From Actinomycetota bacterium (GTDB lineage Bacteria; Actinomycetota; Acidimicrobiia; Acidimicrobiales; CADCSY01), in contig SIRW01000090.1 in NCBI GenBank assembly GCA_004366205.1, positions 20,852-84,851 of the forward strand: a DNA stretch of 64,000 nt. The letters are read 5' to 3'. A model generated the notes under the pieces. That model had not been told where the DNA came from. It worked only from the letters and a program-made list of their open reading frames with translations, and searched no databases. Made by a program: the position numbers and the translations under genes. Shown here one piece after another: positions 17,899 to 25,497 of the stretch (position 1 is the first letter of the stretch; every line of letters begins with the position of its first letter).

Positions 17899-18428
17899 GA
17901 CTCGGGCCTCCGGCGGGCGAGCACCACGACGACGGCCAGCGCCGCGGTCACGACGACGAGGGTCTCGCCCAGCGTGTCGAGCGAGCGGTAGTCGGCGAGC
18001 ACGGCGGTGACGACGTTGGGCGTCTCGGTGTCGGCGAGCGACCGCTCCAGGTAGTAGGGCGCGACGTGCTGGTGGGCGGGGGCGTCGGGGTCGCCCCGGT
18101 CGGGCAGGTCGCTGCTGGCGAACAGCATGAGCAGCACGAAGGCGCCGACCAGCGGGAAGGCGACCCACGCGGCGCGGCGGCTCATGCCTTCGCCGGCCCG
18201 GCCGGTGACCGTGACGGCCGCCAGCAGCACGACGCCGACGAACGCCGATCCGAGCACGGTCTCGACGAAGGCCACGTCGACCGCGCCCATCCCGGCGAAG
18301 AGCAGGGCGGCGAAGAGGCTGAACACGGCGAGCATGGCCACGGTCGCGACGAGGTCGCGGATCTTCACCGCCAGCACGGCGCTGGCCAGCAGGGCGACGA
18401 GCAGGAGGAGGTCGACCTGCCAGATCAC
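17895..18428 (-). CDS. stand-alone MrpA C-terminal domain (MbhD/MbhE-like)
   Basis: This 177-residue membrane protein matches the C-terminal extension of the cluster 1 mrpA product: FVETVLGSAFVGVVLLA lines up with TQFLVETLAVVLFVFVL, and YYLERSLADTETPNVV plus DYRSLDTLGE with YLEQSLPEAGGRNVV plus DFRALDTLGE. In Mbh hydrogenases and some archaeal Mrp systems these segments are free-standing subunits (MbhD and MbhE). It therefore supplies the missing part of MrpA in this cluster. GTGA overlaps couple it to mrpG and mrpB. Confidence 0.85.
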   Translation of the reverse strand: MIWQVDLLLLVALLASAVLAVKIRDLVATVAMLAVFSLFAALLFAGMGAVDVAFVETVLGSAFVGVVLLAAVTVTGRAGEGMSRRAAWVAFPLVGAFVLLMLFASSDLPDRGDPDAPAHQHVAPYYLERSLADTETPNVVTAVLADYRSLDTLGETLVVVTAALAVVVVLARRRPES

Positions 18429-18727
18429 GGCGGGGTCTCCGAGAGCGGGCGGTGCCCGGACCGCATGGCAGCCCGGGCCACGGCGTGCATGGCGGTGGCG
18501 TTGGCGATCAGGGCGAAGAAGGCGATGAACAGCAGGCGGGGCGTTGCGGCGGCCAGTCCGTGGTGCACGGCCAAGCCGAGGACGACGAGGAACAGCCCGA
18601 GGGTCTCGGACTTGGCCACGGCGTGGGCCCGGGTGAAGAAGTCGGGAAGGCGGATCGACCCGATGGCGCTCACGGTGAGGAAGGCGGTGCCCACCACGAG
18701 CAGACCGGCGGCGACGGCGGTGCTCAC
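18425..18727 (-). CDS. mrpG: Na+/H+ antiporter subunit G, cluster 2
   Basis: A 100-residue MrpG protein with three helices. SIRLPDFFTRAHAVAKSETL corresponds to the RFPDVFARMHAATKA signature in cluster 1. It starts at GTG in a GTGA overlap with mrpF and ends in another with the next gene. Confidence 0.9.
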   Translation of the reverse strand: MSTAVAAGLLVVGTAFLTVSAIGSIRLPDFFTRAHAVAKSETLGLFLVVLGLAVHHGLAAATPRLLFIAFFALIANATAMHAVARAAMRSGHRPLSETPP

Positions 18728-18990
18728 TCCCCGCCCTCCTCCTCAAGGTGCTTGGCGAAGGCGACCGGGAACAGGAACGCCAAGAGCGCGTAGGCCAGGG
18801 CCAGGTCGACGAACATGTCGACCCGGTCATAGACGAGCCCGAGCACGAGCAGCAGCACCACGCTGTTGGCGGCGGCCAGGGCGACGCCGAGGAGGCGGTC
18901 GGGCGTGGTCGGCCCGATGGCGGCCCGGGAGAGGGCGACCAGCACGAGGACGGCGATGACGGCCGCCACGGCGACGAGCAGCGTGGTCAC
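18724..18990 (-). CDS. mrpF: Na+/H+ antiporter subunit F, cluster 2
   Basis: An 88-residue, three-helix protein. AAIGPTTPDRLLGVALAAANS is the subunit F signature, and the last helix reads DLALAYALLAFLFPVAFAKH. It is shorter and more diverged than the cluster 1 copy. Coupled by GTGA overlaps on both sides. Confidence 0.87.
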   Translation of the reverse strand: MTTLLVAVAAVIAVLVLVALSRAAIGPTTPDRLLGVALAAANSVVLLLVLGLVYDRVDMFVDLALAYALLAFLFPVAFAKHLEEEGGE

Positions 18991-19562
18991 CCGGGGGCCT
19001 CCTCGGTGCCCTCCTCGGGGGCCTCGATGACGACCGGCGTGCCGGGTTCTTCGAGGAAGATGGCGCCGACCCGCCGGAACAGCGTGCCGTTGAGCACGTC
19101 GGCGCCCGCGCGGGGCGAGAACATGTGGAAGGTGAACACGTCGTCCTCGACGTCGATGGTGACCGTGCCGGGGATGAGCGTGATGGTGTTGGCGGCGATG
19201 GTCCGGGCGATCGGGCTCTTGAGCCCCACCCGCACCCGGGCCGAGGTCGGCTCGATGGGCATGGTGGGGCTGAGCACGACGACGGCGATCTGCACGCTGG
19301 CGGCGACGATCCGGGTGATGAGCCAACCCAGGTAGGCCACGGCGTTCCACGCGCAGCGCGGCAGGCGCCGGACCGGGATGGCGGCGGGGTGCATCACGCC
19401 GGTGGTCATGTCGAGGGTCAGCGCGGTCGACACGGCCGCCGCCATGACGCCCATGGCGACGAACAACGGGTCGGTCCGCCCGGAGAGCAGGAGCCAGAAC
19501 CCCAACAGCGCGAGGAACTGGAGGGGGATGGCGGTGGGGTGGCGGACGTCGGGGGACCTCAC
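18987..19562 (-). CDS. mrpE: Na+/H+ antiporter subunit E, cluster 2
   Basis: A 191-residue MrpE protein. After two or three helices come NTITLIPGTVTIDVEDDVF and FTFHMFSPRAG, the family core. The tail is acidic (EEPGTPVVIEAPEEGTEEA). GTG 19562 is chosen for the GTGA overlap with the upstream antiporter-like gene. Confidence 0.9.
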   Translation of the reverse strand: MRSPDVRHPTAIPLQFLALLGFWLLLSGRTDPLFVAMGVMAAAVSTALTLDMTTGVMHPAAIPVRRLPRCAWNAVAYLGWLITRIVAASVQIAVVVLSPTMPIEPTSARVRVGLKSPIARTIAANTITLIPGTVTIDVEDDVFTFHMFSPRAGADVLNGTLFRRVGAIFLEEPGTPVVIEAPEEGTEEAPG

Positions 19563-21256
19563 GGCAGCAGGCTCACGGTCAGGGTGGCGACGAAGGTCCC
19601 CAGCACGACGGCGCCGAGCACCCACGTCGGGGTGAGGCCGCGGGGGGCGGCCGCACCGGAGCCGGTGCGGGCAACCCGTCGCCGCTCGGGCAGCGCCCGG
19701 AGCCGCTCGACCACCTGCCGCCAGCCGGCGGGCTCGGCGCCGATCCGGCGCCGGGGAGCCAGGCGGGCGAGGCGGGGCGGCAGGTCCCGGTAGAACCAGT
19801 CGGTGTCAACGGTGACCACGGCCTTCCCGGCCAGGTGCGGGCGCAGCAGCCAGAACCCGACGGCGGTGAAGGCGAGCAGGTTCACGGCGTCGGTGACCCG
19901 GGCGAGCGTGTAGGGCTCGAACACCACCTCGTGGGGCAGGTGGTCGTACAGCAGCGGCCCGGGGGCGAGGCCGATGGCGACGTTGATGCCGGCGAGGACG
20001 ATCATGGCGACGTACATGCTGGTGGGCAAAGCCCGGACGGGCACATCGGGCCCGGCGGGCCGCGGTCCGAACCACGTGTAGTACGGGAGCTTGAGCGCGG
20101 TCGACAGGAACGTGCCGATCGACGCCAGCTTCAGCAGCCACACGACCGCCTGGTAGTCGGCCTCGTAGGCGGCGTGCACCACCATCTCCTTGCTGGGGAA
20201 GCCGCTCAGCAGGGGCACGCCCGAGATCGAGAACGCCGCGACCACATAGACGGCGAGCACCACGGGCATGGCCCGCGCCAGACCACCCAGGTCGGTGAGC
20301 CGGCTGCGACCCGTGGCCTGCAGCACCGCGCCGGTGCCCATCAGCAGCAGCCCTTTGTAGAGGATGTGGGCGAAGGCGTGGGCCGTGGCGGCGTTCACGG
20401 CCGTCTCGGTGCCGATGCCAATGGCGGCCACCATGAAGCCGACCTGGCTGACGATGTGGTACGCCAGCAGCCGCCGGATGTCGTTCTGCATCATGGCGTA
20501 GACGACGCCGTAGAGGGCCATGGCGACGCCGGCCCACACGAGCAGCTCGGTGCCCGGGAACCCGCGGGCCAGCGCGTAGACGGCCGCCTTGGTGGTGAAG
20601 GCGCTCAGGAACACGGTGCCCGCCACCGTGGCCTCGGGGTAGGAGTCGGCCAGCCAGCTGTGCAGCGGCGGCACGGCGGCGGTCAGCACGAACCCGACGA
20701 GGACGAGCGCCGCCGCCCCGCCCATCTCGAAGGCTCCGAAGGTCAGCGAGCCCGTGCCGGCGTACCACCAGAGGATCCCGCCGAGCAGGACGATGCCGCC
20801 GGTGAGGTGCACGAAGAGGTAGCGGGTGCCGGCGCTCTGCGACCGGGCGGTGCCCCGGGCCCAGATCAGCACGACCGAGGTGACCACCTTGAGCTCCCAG
20901 AACACGAAGAGCGTGAGCAGGTCGCCCGCGTAGACGATGCCGAGGGCGCTGCCGGCGTAGAGCAGGCCGGCGACCTGCTGGGCCGGGTCGGTGATGCGCA
21001 GGCCGAAGACGGCGAACAGGATCGCCGCCAGGGCGAACACGTAGGCGAAGGCCTGGGACAGGCGGTCGACGCGCAGGGGCTCGAGCTCGAGGCCGTAGAA
21101 CGTCCAGGTGACGGACGTCCCGGGCTCGACCTGCCACACGGCCACCGCCGCGAGCAGCGGCACAGCGACGAAGCTCGCGGCCCGCAGGCGCGCCGGGGCC
21201 ACGGCGACCACGAGGGCGCCGGCCAGGAGCACGACCGCCGGCGTCAGCTCAGGCAC
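19559..21256 (-). CDS. NuoN/MrpD-like proton-conducting membrane subunit
   Basis: A 565-residue polytopic protein with about 14 helices. It has the helix-5 glutamate in LLTLFVFWELKVVTS, the lysine in SAFTTKAAVYAL, YHIVSQVGFM and HAFAHILYKGLLLMG. A cytoplasmic stretch of about 90 mostly basic residues (about 455-540) precedes a last helix. It is neither subunit D of this cluster nor a full MrpA. Such extra antiporter-like subunits accompany Mbh-like Mrp clusters and could form a second ion channel. GTG 21256 has GAGGG upstream and overlaps the previous stop by 8 bases; the frame is open to 21325. Confidence 0.85.
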   Translation of the reverse strand: MPELTPAVVLLAGALVVAVAPARLRAASFVAVPLLAAVAVWQVEPGTSVTWTFYGLELEPLRVDRLSQAFAYVFALAAILFAVFGLRITDPAQQVAGLLYAGSALGIVYAGDLLTLFVFWELKVVTSVVLIWARGTARSQSAGTRYLFVHLTGGIVLLGGILWWYAGTGSLTFGAFEMGGAAALVLVGFVLTAAVPPLHSWLADSYPEATVAGTVFLSAFTTKAAVYALARGFPGTELLVWAGVAMALYGVVYAMMQNDIRRLLAYHIVSQVGFMVAAIGIGTETAVNAATAHAFAHILYKGLLLMGTGAVLQATGRSRLTDLGGLARAMPVVLAVYVVAAFSISGVPLLSGFPSKEMVVHAAYEADYQAVVWLLKLASIGTFLSTALKLPYYTWFGPRPAGPDVPVRALPTSMYVAMIVLAGINVAIGLAPGPLLYDHLPHEVVFEPYTLARVTDAVNLLAFTAVGFWLLRPHLAGKAVVTVDTDWFYRDLPPRLARLAPRRRIGAEPAGWRQVVERLRALPERRRVARTGSGAAAPRGLTPTWVLGAVVLGTFVATLTVSLLP

Positions 21257-21521
21257 GACCCTCGTCCCCTCGGCCCGCAGCCGGTTCGACGCCCGCGGCG
21301 GCGGTTCCCGCCCGAGCGGAGGCACCGGCGGGCGGCTCGGGGTCGGACCGGGTCAGACCGAGCCGTCCGAACACCTTGCCGACCATGGCGTAGGCGGCGC
21401 AGCCCACCAACCCGAACACCGGGATGACACCCGGCAGGCTCACCCCCGTGACCAGCCACTCGAACAGGCCGGCGCCGGCGAGAGCGGCCACGACGAGGCC
21501 GGCGACCGCGGCGCGGCTCAC
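21249..21521 (-). CDS. small two-helix membrane protein between antiporter subunits
   Basis: A 90-residue protein with two hydrophobic helices (about 5-24 and 30-50) and a hydrophilic tail of about 40 residues rich in Ala, Pro, Gly and Arg. I do not recognise the family. It is coupled upstream by a GTGA overlap and downstream by 8 bases, so it is made with the antiporter subunits and is probably an accessory subunit of the same complex. Confidence 0.75.
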   Translation of the reverse strand: MSRAAVAGLVVAALAGAGLFEWLVTGVSLPGVIPVFGLVGCAAYAMVGKVFGRLGLTRSDPEPPAGASARAGTAAAGVEPAAGRGDEGRA

Positions 21522-23071
21522 CGCCCGCCTCCGGTGACGGCCGCGGCGACGGCGTCGGCCAGGGTGCCCACGCCGAACAGGTCGCCGAACCCGAGCAGCA
21601 GCGCGAGGAGGGCCGTCACCGCCAACGGGACGACGAGCAGCGGGCGGGCCTCGCGCTCGGGGAACTCGAGGTGCCCGTGGTGGTCGTGGTCACCCGAGTC
21701 GTGGCCGGCCCCGTGCCCGTTTCCGGGCAGGGCCATGGCTTCGAGGGGCTTCCGGTAAAAGGCGCGCACCACGATCGGCAGCAGGTAGCCGGCGGTCAGC
21801 AGGCCGCTGCCCAGCAGCACGGCGGCGAACGCCCACTCGCCGGCGTCGATGGCGCCCGCGCCCAGGAACCACTTGCTCACGAACCCGCCCACCGGCGGCA
21901 CCCCGGCCAGGCCGAGCGAGGCCACGGCGAAGGCCGCCATGGTCACCGGCATCCTCCGGCCCACGCCGTCGAGCTGGCTCACGTGGTCGAGGTGGGCGTG
22001 AGCGTGGAGGGTCCCGGCGCAGAAGAACAGGGTGATCTTCAGTGCGGCGTGGTTCGTGATGTGCAGGAACGCTCCCGCCCAGGCGTCGGGCGCGACGAGG
22101 CACAGGCCCAGCACGATGATCGACAGGTGGGCGACGGTCGAGTAGGCCAGCCGCCGCTTGAGGTTGTCCTGCCGGAACGCCAGCAGCGACGCCACCACGA
22201 TCGTGACGGCGGCGAAGGTGGCCAGCACGGTGGCGGCACCGACGTCGACCAGGGTCTCGGGCCCGATCACCCAGCCGATGGCCCGGGCGAATCCGAACAC
22301 GCCGGCCTTCACGACGGCGACGGCGTGGAGCAGGGCGCTGACGGGGGTCGGCGCCACCATGGCCGAGGGCAGCCAGCCGTGCAGGGGCATCACCGCCCCC
22401 TTGGTGCCGAACGCCAGAGCGAAGAGCAGCGCCAGCCCGACGATCGCCGGCGAGCTGACCTCACCGGCGAGGAAGCCGCCAGGGGTGAAGTCGTGCCCGG
22501 GTGCGAGCGCCTGCACGGCCGCGGTGGCGAAGAGGAGGGCCACCCCGCCGCCGAGCAGGTAGCCGAGGTACTTGCGCCCGGCGGCGCGCGCCTCGTCGGT
22601 CTCGGCGTGGGCGACCAGGAAGTAGGTGGCGGCGGTGAGCAGCTCGTAGAAGACGAAGAACGTGACGAGGTTGGCGGCGAGCGCGAGCCCGATCGTCGCC
22701 GACAGGCACAGGGCGAAGGACGCGAAGTAGCGGGTCTGGCGGCGCTCGTCGAGGCTGCGCACGTAGCCGATCGAGTACACCGACGTGATCAGCCAGAGCA
22801 CGCTGGCGGACAGGGCGAACACCATGCCGGCGGCATCGGCGCGCAGCGCCAGGTCCACGCCCGCCACGATCGGGAAGAGGGTGACCTCGGGCTCGTCGCC
22901 GTCGAGCACGGGTCCGAGCAGCGCCAGGACGACCGCGAGCTTCACCAGGGCGGCGAGCAGCGTCCAGCCCTCGCGCAGGTTCGGCCAGCGGCGGGAGAGG
23001 CCGATGAGCACCGCGGCCACGGGCGACACCACCACGGCCACGACCAGCAGCGTCGAGGGGGTGAGGGGCAT
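21518..23071 (-). CDS. NuoL/MrpA-like proton-conducting membrane subunit
   Basis: The first gene of the leftward operon, 517 residues with about 14 helices. Core marks are TFFVFYELLTAATYFLVA with the conserved glutamate, KGAVMPLHGWLPSAMVAPTPVS, HAVAVVKAGVFGF and TNHAALKITLFF. It lacks the MrpA C-terminal extension, which is encoded separately at 17895-18428. A hydrophilic loop near residue 440-465 is histidine-rich (HGAGHDSGDHDHHGH) and could bind a metal. The promoter probably lies in the 74 bases after zwf, or the operon is read through from zwf. Confidence 0.87.
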   Translation of the reverse strand: MPLTPSTLLVVAVVVSPVAAVLIGLSRRWPNLREGWTLLAALVKLAVVLALLGPVLDGDEPEVTLFPIVAGVDLALRADAAGMVFALSASVLWLITSVYSIGYVRSLDERRQTRYFASFALCLSATIGLALAANLVTFFVFYELLTAATYFLVAHAETDEARAAGRKYLGYLLGGGVALLFATAAVQALAPGHDFTPGGFLAGEVSSPAIVGLALLFALAFGTKGAVMPLHGWLPSAMVAPTPVSALLHAVAVVKAGVFGFARAIGWVIGPETLVDVGAATVLATFAAVTIVVASLLAFRQDNLKRRLAYSTVAHLSIIVLGLCLVAPDAWAGAFLHITNHAALKITLFFCAGTLHAHAHLDHVSQLDGVGRRMPVTMAAFAVASLGLAGVPPVGGFVSKWFLGAGAIDAGEWAFAAVLLGSGLLTAGYLLPIVVRAFYRKPLEAMALPGNGHGAGHDSGDHDHHGHLEFPEREARPLLVVPLAVTALLALLLGFGDLFGVGTLADAVAAAVTGGGR

Positions 23072-23145
23072 GCCGGGGGCCTGGGAGGCAGCGGGGTCGG
23101 GGGCGGGGACGGGACTCGGTCGGGGGTGAGGCTAGTCGGGGCCGC

Positions 23146-24528
23146 TCACGGACCTGACAGCGAGCCGGCGGCGGCGGGCCCGGCCGAGCCCGCCGGGGCG
23201 TCCTGCAAGGGCACGCGCCCGGCCCGCCAGCCTGCCAGCACCGGCTCGACGATGCGCCAGGACTCCTCGGCCTCGTCGCCGCGGATCGACAGGATGGGGT
23301 TGCCGACGAGCACCTCGCGCAGCACGGTGGCGTAGGCGGGGAGCCCCGGATCACCGAGGTCGGTGTCGAGCTCGGCGTCGCGCAGGCTGAACGGGTCACC
23401 GGGGCCGTTGACCGTCAGCCGCAGCGCCACCCGGTCGGGGCCGAGCTGCAGGCGGAGCTCGTTCGGGTGCGGCTGCTGGTCGCAGAACGCCAGGTGGGGC
23501 ACGGGCCGGAACCGCACGACGACCTCCCTGCGGTCGGCGGCGAGCGCCTTTCCGGTGCGGAGCGTGAACGGCACCCCCGCCCAGCGCCAGTTCTCGACGG
23601 TCAGCCGGACCTGGGCGAAGGTCTCGGTGCCGCGGCCGGGATCGACGCCCTCCTCCTCGACGTAGGCCGGGACGGCCCGGCCGTCGACCTCCCCGGCCGT
23701 GTAGCGCCCGCGCACGGTGCTGCGCTCGACCTCGCCGGCGTCGAGGTGCGCCACGGCACGCAGCACGTCGTACTTGCGGTCGCGCAGGTCCCGCTCGTCG
23801 AGCGTCGCCGGCGGCTCCATGGCGAGCAACGCCAGCAGCTGCAGCAGGTGGTTCTGGACCATGTCGACGAGCGCGCCGGCGCCGTCGTAGTAGGACGCCC
23901 GGCCCTCGAGGGCCAGGGTCTCGTCCCACACGACGTCGACCGCCTCGATGTGGTCGCGGTTCCAGACGGGCTCGAGGATGCGGTTCGCGAAGCGCAGGCC
24001 GACGAGGTTCTGCACGGTCTGCTTGCCGAGGAAGTGGTCCACCCGGAACACGGCCTCCTCGGGCAGCGCCCGGTGGACCAGGGCGTTGAGCTCGCGGGCG
24101 TGGTCCTCGCTCTCGCCGAAGGGCTTCTCCACGACGAGCCGGGTGCCGGCCGGGAGCCCGGCCCGCTCGAGCGCCTCGATGGCAGGCCCGTACACCGCCG
24201 GTGGCAGGGCGAGGTAGGCGATCAGGTCGTCGCCGGCCCCGGCGAGCACCCGGGCGACGTCGTCGGGATCGGCGGCGTCGGCGGGCTCGAACGAGACGAG
24301 CTCGACGGTGGCGGCCCGCTCGTTGGGCTCGAGGTCGCCGGCGTGCCGTTCGAGGCGCTCCGCCACCCACTCGCGGTAGCGGTCGGTGTCGCTGTCCCGG
24401 CGGGCGGTGGCCACCACCCGGAAGCCGTCGGGCAGGTCGCCGGAGCGGCGGAGGTGCGCCACCGCGGGCAGGAGGAACCGGCCGGTGAGGTCGCCGTAGC
24501 CGCCGAAGATCACGAATGTGCAGGCCAT
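23146..24528 (-). CDS. zwf: glucose-6-phosphate 1-dehydrogenase
   Basis: A 460-residue enzyme oxidising glucose 6-phosphate to 6-phosphogluconolactone with NAD(P)+, the entry to the oxidative pentose phosphate pathway. The nucleotide-binding start is FGGYGDLTGRFLLPA (usual form GASGDLAKRKLLPA), with VEKPFG at the next strand and the active site RVDHFLGKQTVQNL (usually RIDHYLGKE). The start at ATG 24528 puts the dinucleotide fold at the very N-terminus; the longer frame to 24654 is not supported. The gene stands alone, with no tal, opcA or gnd nearby, and lies just upstream of the leftward antiporter operon. Changes in the nucleotide motif leave cofactor preference open. Confidence 0.92.
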   Translation of the reverse strand: MACTFVIFGGYGDLTGRFLLPAVAHLRRSGDLPDGFRVVATARRDSDTDRYREWVAERLERHAGDLEPNERAATVELVSFEPADAADPDDVARVLAGAGDDLIAYLALPPAVYGPAIEALERAGLPAGTRLVVEKPFGESEDHARELNALVHRALPEEAVFRVDHFLGKQTVQNLVGLRFANRILEPVWNRDHIEAVDVVWDETLALEGRASYYDGAGALVDMVQNHLLQLLALLAMEPPATLDERDLRDRKYDVLRAVAHLDAGEVERSTVRGRYTAGEVDGRAVPAYVEEEGVDPGRGTETFAQVRLTVENWRWAGVPFTLRTGKALAADRREVVVRFRPVPHLAFCDQQPHPNELRLQLGPDRVALRLTVNGPGDPFSLRDAELDTDLGDPGLPAYATVLREVLVGNPILSIRGDEAEESWRIVEPVLAGWRAGRVPLQDAPAGSAGPAAAGSLSGP

Positions 24529-24546
24529 CGGTCGCACCGTACCCCT

Positions 24547-24560
24547 GGGTCGTTCGACCC
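24547..24560. promoter_or_regulatory. palindrome upstream of zwf
   Basis: GGGTCG-TT-CGACCC is a perfect inverted repeat 19 bases before the zwf start and inside the divergent region shared with the acidic secreted protein gene. It is a candidate operator; no regulator gene is adjacent. Confidence 0.35.
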
Positions 24561-24609
24561 ACCCCGAGTGGGCCATCTGACTAGTCCGTCCCGGCGGTCG
24601 GGGAAATGG

Positions 24610-24638
24610 CTCAAGTGGAGGGTGGGACCGAGCCGAAG
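24610..24638 (+). promoter_or_regulatory. possible sigma-28/WhiG-type promoter
   Basis: CTCAAG (24610-24615) and GCCGAAG (24632-24638), separated by 16 bases, resemble the TAAA-N15-GCCGATAA pattern of FliA/WhiG-class sigma factors in its high-GC variant. It lies 68 bases before the start of the acidic secreted protein gene. No flagellar gene occurs in the window, so this is a pattern match only. Confidence 0.3.
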
Positions 24639-24706
24639 CACCTCTCGACACCACGCTCCGTGGTCACCCGACCCGACCGCAGCTCCCGCAGCACAAGGAG
24701 TCCCCG

Positions 24707-25366
24707 ATGAAGAACAAGCTCGCAGCCCTGGTCGCCGCCGCCACGCTGATCGGCCTGAGCGGCATGGCCCTCGCCGACTCCGACGACACCGACGAGCTCG
24801 ACGACCCCGACGCCACCGAGGAGATCCTCGACGACGGCGCCGGGGACGGCGGCGCCGGGGACAGCAGCGCCGGGCAGGACGGCGACGGCGGTACCGATGA
24901 CGGCGGCGCCGGCGACGGCGAGGGGGACGGCGGCACCGACGACGGCGGCGACGGCGGCGCCGGGAACGAGGGCGACGACGGCGCCGGCGACACGGTCGAC
25001 ACCATCGAGGGCGGCGAGGACGGCGACGGCGACGACGTGCAGAGCCTGCACGAGGGCGACCGCCCGGACAACCACGGCAAGACGGTCTCGGAGGCCGCCA
25101 GGGACAAGGACGCCTGGCAGGAGCACGGCTGCCAGAACCACGGCGACTTCGTGTCCCACGTGGCCCGCACCGGCGAGCCCGGCTGCTCCCGCGGCAACGG
25201 CGGCGACGCCCCCGCCGATACCGGCGGCGAGACCGATGCCGACACCGGTGAGGGCGAGGTTGCCACGGCCGGCAGCGGCGGCACGCACCCCGGCAAGGGC
25301 AACGGCGCCGGCAAGGGCAGCGGCGCCGGCAAGGGCAACGGCGCCGGCAAGGGCAACGGCCGCTGA
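24707..25366 (+). CDS. secreted acidic Asp/Gly-rich protein with GKG-repeat tail
   Basis: A 219-residue protein with a clear signal peptide (MKNKLAALVAAATLIGL, cleavage near AMALA-DS). Residues 24-112 are almost only D, G, E, A and T in irregular repeats. A small module follows (about 118-160) with HGKTVSEAARDKDAW, NHGDFVSHVAR and two cysteines spaced to form a disulfide. The last 27 residues are repeats of G-A-G-K-G-N/S, making a basic tail on a very acidic protein. AAGGAG seven bases before the ATG is an excellent ribosome-binding site. I know no function; calcium or surface binding is speculative. A strong hairpin follows. Confidence 0.8.
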   Translation: MKNKLAALVAAATLIGLSGMALADSDDTDELDDPDATEEILDDGAGDGGAGDSSAGQDGDGGTDDGGAGDGEGDGGTDDGGDGGAGNEGDDGAGDTVDTIEGGEDGDGDDVQSLHEGDRPDNHGKTVSEAARDKDAWQEHGCQNHGDFVSHVARTGEPGCSRGNGGDAPADTGGETDADTGEGEVATAGSGGTHPGKGNGAGKGSGAGKGNGAGKGNGR

Positions 25367-25404
25367 GCGGCGCCGCCGGCGACCGCTGACGCCGGTCCCA
25401 CCTC

Positions 25405-25429
25405 GGGCCCCCGCCGCAGGCGGGGGCCC
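25405..25429 (+). terminator. GC-rich hairpin after the acidic protein gene
   Basis: Perfect 11-base arms (GGGCCCCCGCC and GGCGGGGGCCC) flank a 3-base GCA loop, 39 bases after the stop codon. There is no U-tract, but the stem is very stable and the next gene starts 69 bases later. Confidence 0.6.
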
Positions 25430-25497
25430 GCCCGCGCCGGCCGCAGGACGGGGCCTGGGCTGGCCCGCTCCGGCCCTCGCCCGGTAGGAAGGCGGCC

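Noticed and set aside
15620..23071. Complete membrane-bound hydrogenase or complex I cluster
   Set aside because: No catalytic large or small hydrogenase subunits, NuoB/D/I-like or iron-sulfur subunits are present, only Mrp/antiporter-like membrane genes.
24840..25366. Repeats in the acidic protein gene considered as a CRISPR or tandem satellite
   Set aside because: The repeats are in frame, irregular and code for Asp/Gly and GKG units; there are no spacers or cas genes.
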